From Leucobacter komagatae (lineage in GTDB: Bacteria; Actinomycetota; Actinomycetes; Actinomycetales; Microbacteriaceae): a stretch of 64,000 nt of DNA. The translations under genes were made by a program, and so were the position numbers. The notes beneath the pieces were generated by a model, which was not told the origin of the DNA, made no database searches, and worked only from the letters and a program-made list of their open reading frames with translations. Shown here in pieces: positions 17,038 through 27,058 of the stretch (position 1 is its first letter; every line of letters starts with the position of its first letter). The stretch is from positions 1-64,000 of the forward strand of contig NZ_JXSQ01000011.1 of assembly GCF_000834055.1 (NCBI RefSeq), written 5' to 3'.

Positions 17038-17529
17038 ATGGCAAAACGCGAGATTCGGCTGTTTGGGGACCCGGTACTGCGGACGGTGTGTGATGAAGTC
17101 ACAGACATCAATGCGGGCATACACGCACTGGTCACGGACCTGTGTGAAACGGTTGACGAACCCGGTCGCGCTGGCCTCGCCTCGACGCAGATTGGTTACA
17201 CGCAGCGCGCATTCAGCCTGCACATCGACGGCGTCATCGAATATGTCATCAACCCGCGGCTCGTTGCAGTCTCGGGCGATCCGGTGCTGACTGGGGAGGG
17301 TTGCCTGTCGGTGCCCAACCTCTGGTTCGAGGTGCTGCGGTACCCCTACGCGAAGGTCGTCGGCATCGACCTCGACGGTAACGAGATCACCATCGAGGGC
17401 GAGGGCCTCAAGGCCCAAGCGCTACAGCATGAGTGCGATCACCTCGACGGGAAGCTGTATATCTCCCGCCTGGACCGGGAGGCTCGCGGCGAAGCGATGC
17501 GCCAGATCCGCACCTCGGATTGGTTCTAG
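17038..17529 (+). CDS. def: Peptide deformylase
   Basis: Removes the formyl group from the N-terminal methionine of new proteins; a cytosolic metalloenzyme. All three motifs are present in the 163 residues: GRAGLASTQIG (residues 43-53; Ser-Thr replaces the usual Ala-Pro before Gln), EGCLSVP (metal-binding Cys) and QHECDHLDG (two metal-binding His and catalytic Glu). The protein is slightly short because its C-terminal tail is brief. Divergent from the ParA gene; a small membrane protein follows. Confidence 0.95.
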   Translation: MAKREIRLFGDPVLRTVCDEVTDINAGIHALVTDLCETVDEPGRAGLASTQIGYTQRAFSLHIDGVIEYVINPRLVAVSGDPVLTGEGCLSVPNLWFEVLRYPYAKVVGIDLDGNEITIEGEGLKAQALQHECDHLDGKLYISRLDREARGEAMRQIRTSDWF

Positions 17530-17548
17530 GGTGCGGCCACGGGCGCCC

Positions 17549-18124
17549 ATGAGCTGGGCAAGCTATTTCCCTGCCACGAGCGAGATTGAACTCCCTCCGG
17601 TGCTTGGGGATGTGCCTGACAACCGGCGAGCTGCCCGCAACGTGTGGATCGCGACGGCCGCAGCTGTAGCGGTCATCGTGCTTACGCTGGTGCTGCCGCG
17701 GCTGCTTGGGGGCAATAGCTGGCAGTTCGCGCTCGACCTCGCGGGGGCAACCGCGCTCGGCGTTTGGCTGCTCCTCGTCTTCCCGCAGATCATCGCCCAT
17801 CGGCGCGCTGCTCGGTGGCAGCGCGAGTTCGTGCGGCTCTGCGCCGACCCGCAGCGCTTCGATGGTGAGCTCAGCGACGTGAAGCTCAGCGTGCGCGGCG
17901 ACCGCGTCACCGTCACGGGTGGGGAGGTCACGTTTACTTCGACTGACGGCACGCGCGTGCGGGTGCCACTCGTCTCAGGGCTCGGGAAGATCCAGCCGAG
18001 CTTTCAGGTGCAGTTGCCGCTCGCGCTCGCGCCCTCTGCTGCGTCGCGTGCGGTTGTCTGGTGTACCGCGGATGGATCGGTGATCCACACCCGCGTGCAC
18101 GCAGACGGCAGCGGCGCCGCCTGA
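17549..18124 (+). CDS. Small membrane protein, function unknown
   Basis: I do not recognise this family. Of 191 residues, two hydrophobic helices lie at about 34-52 and 63-82 and are followed by a soluble beta-rich domain of about 100 residues (RGDRVTVTGGEVTFTSTDGTRVRVPL). The start is uncertain: ATG 17549 lacks a clear ribosome site, and GTG 17531, immediately after the def stop, is equally possible. It follows def by at most 20 nt, so it is probably cotranscribed, and it ends in a strong hairpin. Confidence 0.6.
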   Translation: MSWASYFPATSEIELPPVLGDVPDNRRAARNVWIATAAAVAVIVLTLVLPRLLGGNSWQFALDLAGATALGVWLLLVFPQIIAHRRAARWQREFVRLCADPQRFDGELSDVKLSVRGDRVTVTGGEVTFTSTDGTRVRVPLVSGLGKIQPSFQVQLPLALAPSAASRAVVWCTADGSVIHTRVHADGSGAA

Positions 18125-18146
18125 ACCTGAGTTCAAGCGGCGCCGC
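18111..18146. terminator. Hairpin between convergent genes
   Basis: GCGGCGCCGC at 18111-18120 and again at 18137-18146 (self-complementary arms) enclose a second inverted repeat, TGAAC-CTGA-GTTCA. It overlaps the end of the small membrane protein gene and lies before the end of the convergent acyl-CoA ligase gene. There is no T-run. Confidence 0.55.
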
Positions 18147-18181
18147 GCGTGCCGGTGTGCCGTATCCGTGGCACAGGCAGC

Positions 18182-20011
<1,830 letters not shown>

Positions 20012-20101
20012 GGCAACTCCTTTGTACCTCGTGTCGGGCGCAATGCACGGCCGGAAGGCGGCATGCATGTATGCTCACAGCCTATCTCTATGCGCCTGTA
20101 G

Positions 20102-20821
20102 ATGCGCGGCTCCGATATCCTGAAGGCCTACGAAGGGAACCAGCTCACTTTGCTCTACTGGATCTTTAAACACCTGATCGTCGGCCCTTTTTTGAAGGCA
20201 GTCTATCGACCATGGGTGGAGGGAGCCGAGAATATTCCGGCCACGGGCCCCGTAATCCTTGTCGGGAACCACCTATCGGTTATTGATTCTTTCTTCCTTC
20301 CGATCATGATCGAACGCCGTGTCTACTTCCTCGCAAAGAGTGAATACTTCTCGGGCAAGGGCCTCAAGGGGTGGCTCGTGAAGACGTTCATGCTCGGTGT
20401 CGGGCAGCTCCCCATCGACCGCTCAGGCGGCAAGGCCTCGGAGGCGTCACTGAACACCGCACTGCAGGTGCTCGACCGCGGGGACGTGCTTGGCATCTAC
20501 CCCGAGGGCACCAGAAGCCCAGACGCGCGGCTCTACCGGGGGCGAACGGGCGTCGCTCGCATGGTGCTCGAATCCGGTGTGACCGTCGTGCCTGTCGTCA
20601 TGATCGATACCGAGAAGGCGATGCCCATCGGCGCGAAGTTCCCGCGAGTTCGCCGGATCGGCACGGTTATCGGTGCGCCGCTCGACTTCAGCAGGTTCGA
20701 GGGCATGAGCGCCGATCGCTTCGTGTTGCGGAGCGTTACGGACGAGATCACGCTCGCGATCCAGGAGCTCAGCGGCCAGGAATACGTCGACGTCTACGCA
20801 TCGAGCGTGCGCCAGCGCTAG
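20102..20821 (+). CDS. plsC: 1-acylglycerol-3-phosphate acyltransferase-like protein
   Basis: Transfers an acyl chain to lysophosphatidic acid or a similar acceptor at the inner membrane. The 239-residue protein has block I NHLSVIDSFFLP (H-x4-D), KSEYF, block III YPEGTRSPDARLYRGRTG and VVPVVM. It resembles the Rv2182c branch. ATG 20102 has no clear ribosome site; TTG 20150, preceded by a more distant GAAGGGAA, is an alternative that would remove 16 residues. Divergent from the acyl-CoA ligase. Confidence 0.82.
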   Translation: MRGSDILKAYEGNQLTLLYWIFKHLIVGPFLKAVYRPWVEGAENIPATGPVILVGNHLSVIDSFFLPIMIERRVYFLAKSEYFSGKGLKGWLVKTFMLGVGQLPIDRSGGKASEASLNTALQVLDRGDVLGIYPEGTRSPDARLYRGRTGVARMVLESGVTVVPVVMIDTEKAMPIGAKFPRVRRIGTVIGAPLDFSRFEGMSADRFVLRSVTDEITLAIQELSGQEYVDVYASSVRQR

Positions 20822-20990
20822 GCCCCGCATAGCGTTCGCATCCCACAGGTGCGGAACGCCCGCTGTTCCCCGCTGCGTTACCGCGCTCGTTCGCTACGGG
20901 CATGGCCATGGCATGCGCGCCGGTCCGAGCGCGTTCGGTAGGCTTATGTGGGGCCGTCACACCGGACGGCACGTTTGAGATACACACGGG

Positions 20991-22379
20991 ATGGCCATGA
21001 ACGCAGTAAGCGTAGAGACCCTGACGGCGCAGCAGACCTTCGAGCAGCTCGATACCTATCGTGCACTCGTTGCGAAGCAGCAGCCGAGCTGGCCCGACGC
21101 TGCCGCCCTTGAGTATGCCAAACAGGAGCTTTCGACGCAGCCGCCGCTCGTGTTTGCCGGCGAGGTTGACCAGCTGCGTGAGCGGCTCGCGAGCGCCGCG
21201 CGCGGCGAGGCCTTTCTGCTGCAGGGCGGCGACTGCGCTGAGACCTTCGAGGCTGCGACGGCCGACAAGATCCGCGACCGCGTGAAGACGCTGTTGCAGA
21301 TGGCTGTCGTACTCACCTACGGCGCTTCGATGCCGGTGATTAAGGTCGGTCGCATGGCTGGCCAGTTCGCCAAGCCGCGCTCGAGCAACGAGGAGACCCG
21401 TGAGGGTGTCACGCTGCCCGCGTACCGCGGCGACCTCGTCAACGGCTACGACTTCACTGAGGAGTCGCGCACCGCAGATCCGAGCCGCCTCGTTCGCGGT
21501 TACCACGTGTCGGCTTCGACGCTCAACCTCATCCGCGCGTTCACGCAAGGGGGGATGGCTGACCTGCGCCAGGTGAACTCCTGGAACCAGGGCTTCGTGT
21601 CGAACCCCGCGAATCAGCGGTACGAGGCACTCGCGACCGAAATAGACCGTGCGCTGCGGTTCATGGACGCGTGCGGTGTGGATCACACGGCGCTCACACA
21701 GACCGAGTTCTACGTGAGCCACGAGGCGTTGCTGCTCGACTACGAGCGGCCACTCGCGCGGATCGACTCGCGCACCGGCGAGCTCTACGGCACGTCGGGG
21801 CACATGCTCTGGATCGGGGAGCGCACGCGCGACCTTGACGGCGCGCACGTCGACTTCCTCTCGAAGCTCCGCAACCCGATCGGCGTGAAGCTCGGCCCGA
21901 CGGCGTCAACGGACGATGCGCTGCGACTGCTCGACAAGCTCGACCCCGAGCGCGAGCCCGGCCGGATCACCTTCATCACCCGCATGGGTGCTGAGAAGAT
22001 CCGCGACGTGCTTCCCGGCCTGCTTGAGGGCGTCCGCGACGCTGGCGCACAGCCGCTGTGGGTCACCGACCCGATGCACGGCAACGGAATCACAACCGCG
22101 AACGGCTTCAAGACGCGCCGCTTCAACGACGTGATGGACGAGCTGCTCGGCTTCTTCGAGGCGCACCGCGAGGTCGGAACGTACCCCGGCGGCATTCACG
22201 TTGAGCTCACCGGCGACGACGTCACCGAGTGCCTCGGCGGGTCCGAGAATATTGACGAGGAAGCGCTCGAGCAGCGCTACGAGTCGGTGTGCGATCCGCG
22301 CCTGAACCACATGCAGTCGCTCGAGCTGGCGTTCCAGGTCGCCGAGGAGCTCAAGCGCACAGTGGGCGGCGGCCGCTAG
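20991..22379 (+). CDS. aroG: 3-deoxy-7-phosphoheptulonate synthase, class II
   Basis: First enzyme of the shikimate pathway, joining phosphoenolpyruvate and erythrose 4-phosphate. The 462 residues and the strings LLQGGDCAETFEA, VGRMAGQFAKPRSS, VDFLSKLRNPIGVKLGP, ITRMGAEKIRD and DPMHGNG identify the plant/mycobacterial type II enzyme (Rv2178c-like). Start may be ATG 20991 or 20997. In mycobacteria aroG is also close to pknL, as here. A strong terminator follows 13 nt after the stop. Confidence 0.95.
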   Translation: MAMNAVSVETLTAQQTFEQLDTYRALVAKQQPSWPDAAALEYAKQELSTQPPLVFAGEVDQLRERLASAARGEAFLLQGGDCAETFEAATADKIRDRVKTLLQMAVVLTYGASMPVIKVGRMAGQFAKPRSSNEETREGVTLPAYRGDLVNGYDFTEESRTADPSRLVRGYHVSASTLNLIRAFTQGGMADLRQVNSWNQGFVSNPANQRYEALATEIDRALRFMDACGVDHTALTQTEFYVSHEALLLDYERPLARIDSRTGELYGTSGHMLWIGERTRDLDGAHVDFLSKLRNPIGVKLGPTASTDDALRLLDKLDPEREPGRITFITRMGAEKIRDVLPGLLEGVRDAGAQPLWVTDPMHGNGITTANGFKTRRFNDVMDELLGFFEAHREVGTYPGGIHVELTGDDVTECLGGSENIDEEALEQRYESVCDPRLNHMQSLELAFQVAEELKRTVGGGR

Positions 22380-22392
22380 GCCTCAGACACCG

Positions 22393-22432
22393 CGAGCCAG
22401 GGCAGAACGACCATAGTTTCTGCCCTGGCTCG
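22393..22432. terminator. Terminator between aroG and the convergent kinase gene
   Basis: A perfect 15-bp inverted repeat, CGAGCCAGGGCAGAA, encloses a 10-base loop. It separates aroG (plus strand) from the kinase gene (minus strand) and may serve both. Confidence 0.75.
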
Positions 22433-22451
22433 CTGCGTTTCACCCGCTGCG

Positions 22452-22478
22452 CTGCAGGGTGCTGCTCTGCAGGGTGCT
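22452..22478. repeat. 15-bp tandem pair
   Basis: CTGCAGGGTGCT occurs at 22452-22463 and again at 22467-22478 in the gap between aroG and the kinase gene. No function is visible. Confidence 0.6.
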
Positions 22479-22521
22479 TCGCTGCCACCGCGAGGGCAAT
22501 GCGCGGTGGTGCGTTCTGGTG

Positions 22522-24498
22522 CTAGAGCGAGAGCTGCGAGGTGACGCGGATCTCGGTGCCCGCCTCAACTCGTTCGCCGGCTGCCGGGTTCGTTCCCGTC
22601 GCCTTTGCGAGGCTGCGCAGCGCCTCCGGGACGAGTGTGGTCGGCGAGAACCCAGCGCTCTCGAGCGTGTCCATAGCTTCTTGGAGCCCCAGGCCGGCAA
22701 TGTCTGGGATTTCGAAGAGCTCCGGGCCAGACGAGATCTGCAATCCGACTGAGTCGCCAGGCCGAACCGGGTCGGTCAGCCAGACCACGCCGACGACCTT
22801 CCCTCGCGGCACGTCGTCACTGATGACCTCGGTGTTGCTCGCACTGTCGACCGTGAGCTGCCTGTCCGCGAGCGTCTGCGTTGCCTGCTCGACGCTCATG
22901 CCCGAGACGCCGGGCGCGGGCCCTGCTGAGACAACCAGGTTGATCGTGCTGCGCTCCGGGAAGGTGTCGCCGAGCTCGGCTTCGTCAGCGTCAAGAGCGG
23001 CGAGTACCTCGTCGGCTGGGGCGTCGGAGAATCGGGTGTCGGTGACCTCACCGAACGTGAACCGGCTTTCTTCGATGCGCGCGATTGCGTCGTCGAGGGA
23101 GAGGCCGACGAGAGTGGGCACTGCGAGCAACTCTGGTCCGGTGGACTGGCAGAGTGTGACTTCGCTGCCACGGTCGAGCCGTGTGCCAGGCTCAGGATCC
23201 ACACCGGCGGCGAGTCCGACTGCGACGTCAAGGCTCGCGCACTCGCCCGTGTTCACGACCAGGTCGAGTTCCTCGAGGGAAAGCTGCGCCTCTTCCATTG
23301 GCGTGCCGGAGACGTCGGGAACGGTGACCGCTGATCCGGGGCCCTGCCCAAACCAGAGCGCGACTCCGGCCGTTGCCGCCAGCAACAGTGTGACAACGCC
23401 TGCGGTGATTCGTCCGTTGCGTGAACGCCTCGCACCCTGCTCGCGCGCGCGGTCAGCGTCGCTGCCCGGCTGCTGAGGAGTTTCGGATCCGGTGCTTTGC
23501 AGCGTCGACTGCTCGGCGCGGTTGAGTACCGTCGTTGACGGGGTGAGGTGGGTGGTCGCCGCGTCGTCAGGCAGCGCGGAGGCGGGAAGCACCGTCGTTT
23601 CGCCCGGGACTGCGCCCGCCGGGATCACTGCGGTCGCGAGCGCCTCAGAGACGCGGTAGGGATCCTGCCTCAGCTCACGCATGTGCACGAGGGCTTCACC
23701 GGCATTCGCGGGGCGCAGCTCGGGGTTGCGCTGGGTGAGCCACACCACAAAGTGGTCGATCGCGGGGGTAGAGACGTCTGCGGCGTCTGACGGTGGCGGA
23801 ACATCGGAGTGAGCGTGCTGGTAGGCGATCTGCATCGGCTGTTCGCCGGTGAAGGGCTGCGCTCCAGTGAGCATCTCGTACAGCATGATGCCGAAGGCAT
23901 AGAGGTCGCTTCGCTCATCTGCAATGCCGCGGGTGACGAGCTCGGGGGACAGGTACGCGATCGTACCGAGGAGCGCCTGCCCGGTCGTGGTGTTTGCGCT
24001 CACGGCGCGGGCAAGCCCGAAGTCGCCGATCTTGATGCGGCCGTCGTCAACGAGCAGTACGTTTTCTGGCTTGAGGTCGCGATGGACGATGCCAGCGCTG
24101 TGTGCGGCTGCGAGGCCAGCGAGGATGGCGTCGCCGATTTCGAGGCTCTGGTCGAGTGTGAGTCGCTGCTGCTTCTTGAGGAGCTCGCGGAGGGTGATGC
24201 TCGGCAGGTACTCCATCACAAGGTAGACGCGGCCGAGGTCCTTGCCCTGATCGAACACGTTCACGAGGTTCGTGTGTGACAGCCGCGCTGCGCTGCGTGC
24301 TTCGCGGTCGAAACGGCGGGTGAAGTTTTCGTCTTCTGCGAGGTGCTCGTGCATGACCTTCACCGCGACTCTGCGCTCGAGCCTGAGGTCGTGAGCGAGG
24401 TACACCATCGCCATGCCGCCGCGGGCAATACGCGACCGGATCACGTATCGGGCGTCGAGCGTCTGCCCGATGAGCGGGTCGATGGGGGGAGCGGTCAC
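22522..24498 (-). CDS. pknL: Ser/Thr protein kinase with four PASTA domains (PknL-type)
   Basis: A transmembrane Hanks-type kinase of 658 residues. The kinase domain (about 18-285) has the Gly loop (RGGMAMVYLA), catalytic Lys47 in VAVKVM, HRDLKPEN, DFG, and a Thr-rich activation loop (SANTTTGQALLGT). A Pro/Thr juxtamembrane region and one helix near residues 365-385 follow. Outside the cell there are four PASTA repeats, which in this class bind peptidoglycan fragments or lipid II. Gene order (aroG, kinase, Rv2175c-like gene) matches mycobacterial pknL, whose product lacks PASTA domains, whereas the corynebacterial one has them. It probably senses the wall and may phosphorylate the divergent neighbour. 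Confidence 0.9.
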   Translation of the reverse strand: MTAPPIDPLIGQTLDARYVIRSRIARGGMAMVYLAHDLRLERRVAVKVMHEHLAEDENFTRRFDREARSAARLSHTNLVNVFDQGKDLGRVYLVMEYLPSITLRELLKKQQRLTLDQSLEIGDAILAGLAAAHSAGIVHRDLKPENVLLVDDGRIKIGDFGLARAVSANTTTGQALLGTIAYLSPELVTRGIADERSDLYAFGIMLYEMLTGAQPFTGEQPMQIAYQHAHSDVPPPSDAADVSTPAIDHFVVWLTQRNPELRPANAGEALVHMRELRQDPYRVSEALATAVIPAGAVPGETTVLPASALPDDAATTHLTPSTTVLNRAEQSTLQSTGSETPQQPGSDADRAREQGARRSRNGRITAGVVTLLLAATAGVALWFGQGPGSAVTVPDVSGTPMEEAQLSLEELDLVVNTGECASLDVAVGLAAGVDPEPGTRLDRGSEVTLCQSTGPELLAVPTLVGLSLDDAIARIEESRFTFGEVTDTRFSDAPADEVLAALDADEAELGDTFPERSTINLVVSAGPAPGVSGMSVEQATQTLADRQLTVDSASNTEVISDDVPRGKVVGVVWLTDPVRPGDSVGLQISSGPELFEIPDIAGLGLQEAMDTLESAGFSPTTLVPEALRSLAKATGTNPAAGERVEAGTEIRVTSQLSL

Positions 24499-24592
24499 GC
24501 CGAAAGTCTACGGAAGTTTGCGCCTGGGAGTCTTGGCGCGCGCCGGTATCGCACGGATTGCGCTTCTCGAAACACGCTGGCAGAGTTAGGGT

Positions 24593-24940
24593 GTGCCAGA
24601 AAACAGCGGAGCAGAACGCTCCTATTTCACCATCAACGAAGTCGCAGAGCGCTTGGAGCTTTCCCCGAGCAAGGTGCGCCGCCTTATCGAGGAACACTCC
24701 CTCGGCGCGGTGCGCATCGACGGTTCGCTGCGCGTGCCGACCGAATTCATTCAGGGCAACGAACCGCTGCCCTCGCTGCGCGGGACGCTGCTCGTGTTGC
24801 TCGACGCAGGGTTCTCGGACGATGAGGCAATGGATTGGCTGTTCAGCGTGAGCGAAGAGCTCGGCGAGTGCCCCATTGATTCGCTCGTCGACGGGCGAAA
24901 GAGCGCCGTGCGGCGCGCGACCCAGTCCCTCGCGTTCTAG
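24593..24940 (+). CDS. Rv2175c-like DNA-binding protein
   Basis: A 115-residue protein with an N-terminal winged-helix/excisionase-like domain (about residues 10-50: YFTINEVAERLELSPSKVRRLIEEHSLG split over two helices) and a helical C-terminal domain (LRGTLLVLLDAGFSDDEAMDWLF). This is the arrangement of Rv2175c, a nucleoid-type protein that PknL phosphorylates in mycobacteria. It starts at GTG 24593. It is divergent from the PASTA kinase, 94 bases apart, which supports a kinase-substrate pair. A Thr in SYFTI could be the phosphosite; this is a guess. Confidence 0.82.
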   Translation: MPENSGAERSYFTINEVAERLELSPSKVRRLIEEHSLGAVRIDGSLRVPTEFIQGNEPLPSLRGTLLVLLDAGFSDDEAMDWLFSVSEELGECPIDSLVDGRKSAVRRATQSLAF

Positions 24941-24972
24941 TGCTTACCCGCGCCGGTCGGCGCGGGTAAGCA
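24941..24972 (+). terminator. Terminator after the Rv2175c-like gene
   Basis: A perfect 14-bp stem TGCTTACCCGCGCC with a GGTC loop starts directly after the stop codon. The downstream T-content is modest (TTTCACATTGCTTTT). Confidence 0.75.
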
Positions 24973-25047
24973 TAGATTTCACATTGCTTTTCCTTGCCCT
25001 GCTGCCTGAACCTGCCTAACATGGCAGAAACTATGGTGGGGTCGGGG

Positions 25048-27018
25048 ATGACGAAGTCTACTTTGCGTGCTGCTCAAAGGTCTCGTGTTGCCCGGCGGGT
25101 GAGCGCGAAGGCGCTCAGCCTCCTGGCCGCGGGTTCGCTCGCCGGTTCGGCGCTCGTTGCCGTGCTCGGCGTTCCTGCGCAGGCACTGGACGGCGTCGTT
25201 CCCGATCCGGGATTCGCGCAGTGTCTGAACTATAGGATCGACAGCTCCCGCCCCGCCGACACTCCGATTACCGAGGCGGAGCTCGCCGGAATGTCGAATC
25301 CGCTCACCTGTAACGCGAACACGCAGGCTGGGGCGGAACCGATTCGGAGCCTCGAGGGGCTGCAGTTCGCAAGCAGGGTCTACACTGTCTCGATGGTGCA
25401 GGGCACGGCTCAGCTCGACACCGCCGAATCGGTCGCTCGCCTCGCCGATGTCACGAGGCTGAGTGGGCTGTCACTGCGGGATGCTGGAGTCACCGACGAC
25501 ACGTTGACGGGGCTCTCGACGTTGACTGGGTTGACCCGGCTCGAACTGCTGGAGAACCCGGGACTCACCACACTCGAGCCGTTGGCGCCACTCGTGAACC
25601 TCACCCACCTCGATGTGCAGCACGTTGGGACAATCACGTCGCTTCGTGGTGTCGAGAACATGGCAAACCTTGCGCTCCTGTTTGTGACAGGCAATCCTGT
25701 GAAAACGACAGCGCCGCTTGCGGGGCTGAAGAATCTCCAACAGATCGCGATGCAAGGAACCTCGCTGTCCGATCTCGATGGACTCGCGAATTCAAAGGGT
25801 CTCAAGAATGTCGTGTTGTCGGACAACCCGGATCTTGCCGGCAAATTTGAGAGCATCGCGGGGAACCCGGATCTGAGGATCTTCCGGGCCGATAACACGG
25901 GCCTGAAAGACGTCCGGTTCCTCGCTGGGGCCTCGAATCTCGAACTCGTCGAAGCGTCGGGCAACGCAATCTCGACGATCGAAGAGCTCCCAGATCACGA
26001 GGGGCTGCGTATGCGCCTCGCACTGCAAACGATTGAGTTGCCAGACACCTACTACTCGCCGGTAACGGCAGGCCGGCTCGTGCTTGACGCAGCCGGTCAG
26101 CTTTCGCTGCGCGACGGCACGACGTTCCCGGGCGTGAATGCGACCGTGGTTGACCCTGACGGGCCGACTCTGAGCGTGGACCTCCCTGCCGCGGGCAATC
26201 GAGCCTACTATGCGTTCGAATACCGTCCAGCCGAGCACGATATTTTCGGCGGCTCGGTATGGTTCACCCACGAACGCGTCGACCTTGACGCAGCAGGCTT
26301 CCCAGGGCTGGCGCTCGTTGGCGATAAATACGCGGGCGAAGCCTCAGTGATTAACGTCACGCAGGGTGGTGCACCCGAGCCCGGGTTTGTTGTTGAGAAG
26401 TACGAACTCGCAGACGGCGCACCTGCATGGCTCTCGATCGATCCGAAGACGGGCGCGGTGTCGGGGACTCCCACTGCGCGGGGCGAGGTCACGTTCACTG
26501 TCTACGCAAGCGATGCACTGGGAAACCGGATTGAGAAGACGGTAAGCCTGCGCGTCGCAGTCGCCCCGAAGATTACCCTCGAGGGCGGCCTCCCTGGTGG
26601 CACGGTGGGAACGGCATACCCAGAATCCGTTGTGACCGCGACGGGTGACCCTGAGCTCACCTGGTCGGCAACGGGGCTGCCAGCCGGTCTCTCCATTGAC
26701 CCGGCAACGGGCGCGATTAGCGGCACGCCGGAGCGCGCGGGGGACTTCACAGTGGTTGTGACCGTGACGAATGCCTTCGGCTCAGCGACAGCGAGCTACG
26801 CGGTGAAGATTGCTGCCGCGAAGGTGCCCGTCGTCCCGACTGAACCGGGAGGCGAAAAGCCCCTGAAGCCGGGCACCTCCGGTGGCGGGGAAGGCACAAT
26901 CGCGGCAACCGGTGCCACGGGGGAGCAGCTGACGCTGTTTGTGGCAGGAGCGCTCACGATGCTTCTCGGCGGTGCCGTGCTGCTTGTCCGGCGCAGGCGC
27001 ACCGGAGCCGCCCGGTAG
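25048..27018 (+). CDS. Internalin-like leucine-rich repeat surface protein with wall anchor
   Basis: A secreted protein of 656 residues. A long signal peptide (Arg-rich, then ALSLLAAGSLAGSALVAVLG, cleavage likely after AQA near 46) leads into a leucine-rich repeat block (about 135-330, ~22-residue units such as LTRLELLENPGLTTLEPLAP). After this come two putative Ig-like domains (about 420-590; GLPAGLSIDPATGAISGTP and a related SIDPKTGAVSGTP). The C-terminus has IAATG at 618-622, a helix and RRRR, resembling an LAxTG sorting signal of class E sortases. ATG 25048 is chosen because GGTGGGG precedes it; ATGs at 24994, 25021 and 25033 are in frame. Probably displayed on the wall; ligand unknown. 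Confidence 0.78.
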   Translation: MTKSTLRAAQRSRVARRVSAKALSLLAAGSLAGSALVAVLGVPAQALDGVVPDPGFAQCLNYRIDSSRPADTPITEAELAGMSNPLTCNANTQAGAEPIRSLEGLQFASRVYTVSMVQGTAQLDTAESVARLADVTRLSGLSLRDAGVTDDTLTGLSTLTGLTRLELLENPGLTTLEPLAPLVNLTHLDVQHVGTITSLRGVENMANLALLFVTGNPVKTTAPLAGLKNLQQIAMQGTSLSDLDGLANSKGLKNVVLSDNPDLAGKFESIAGNPDLRIFRADNTGLKDVRFLAGASNLELVEASGNAISTIEELPDHEGLRMRLALQTIELPDTYYSPVTAGRLVLDAAGQLSLRDGTTFPGVNATVVDPDGPTLSVDLPAAGNRAYYAFEYRPAEHDIFGGSVWFTHERVDLDAAGFPGLALVGDKYAGEASVINVTQGGAPEPGFVVEKYELADGAPAWLSIDPKTGAVSGTPTARGEVTFTVYASDALGNRIEKTVSLRVAVAPKITLEGGLPGGTVGTAYPESVVTATGDPELTWSATGLPAGLSIDPATGAISGTPERAGDFTVVVTVTNAFGSATASYAVKIAAAKVPVVPTEPGGEKPLKPGTSGGGEGTIAATGATGEQLTLFVAGALTMLLGGAVLLVRRRRTGAAR

Positions 27019-27058
27019 CGCCAGGGGCACCACGGGTTCAGGCTAAACGCGCCTACTG

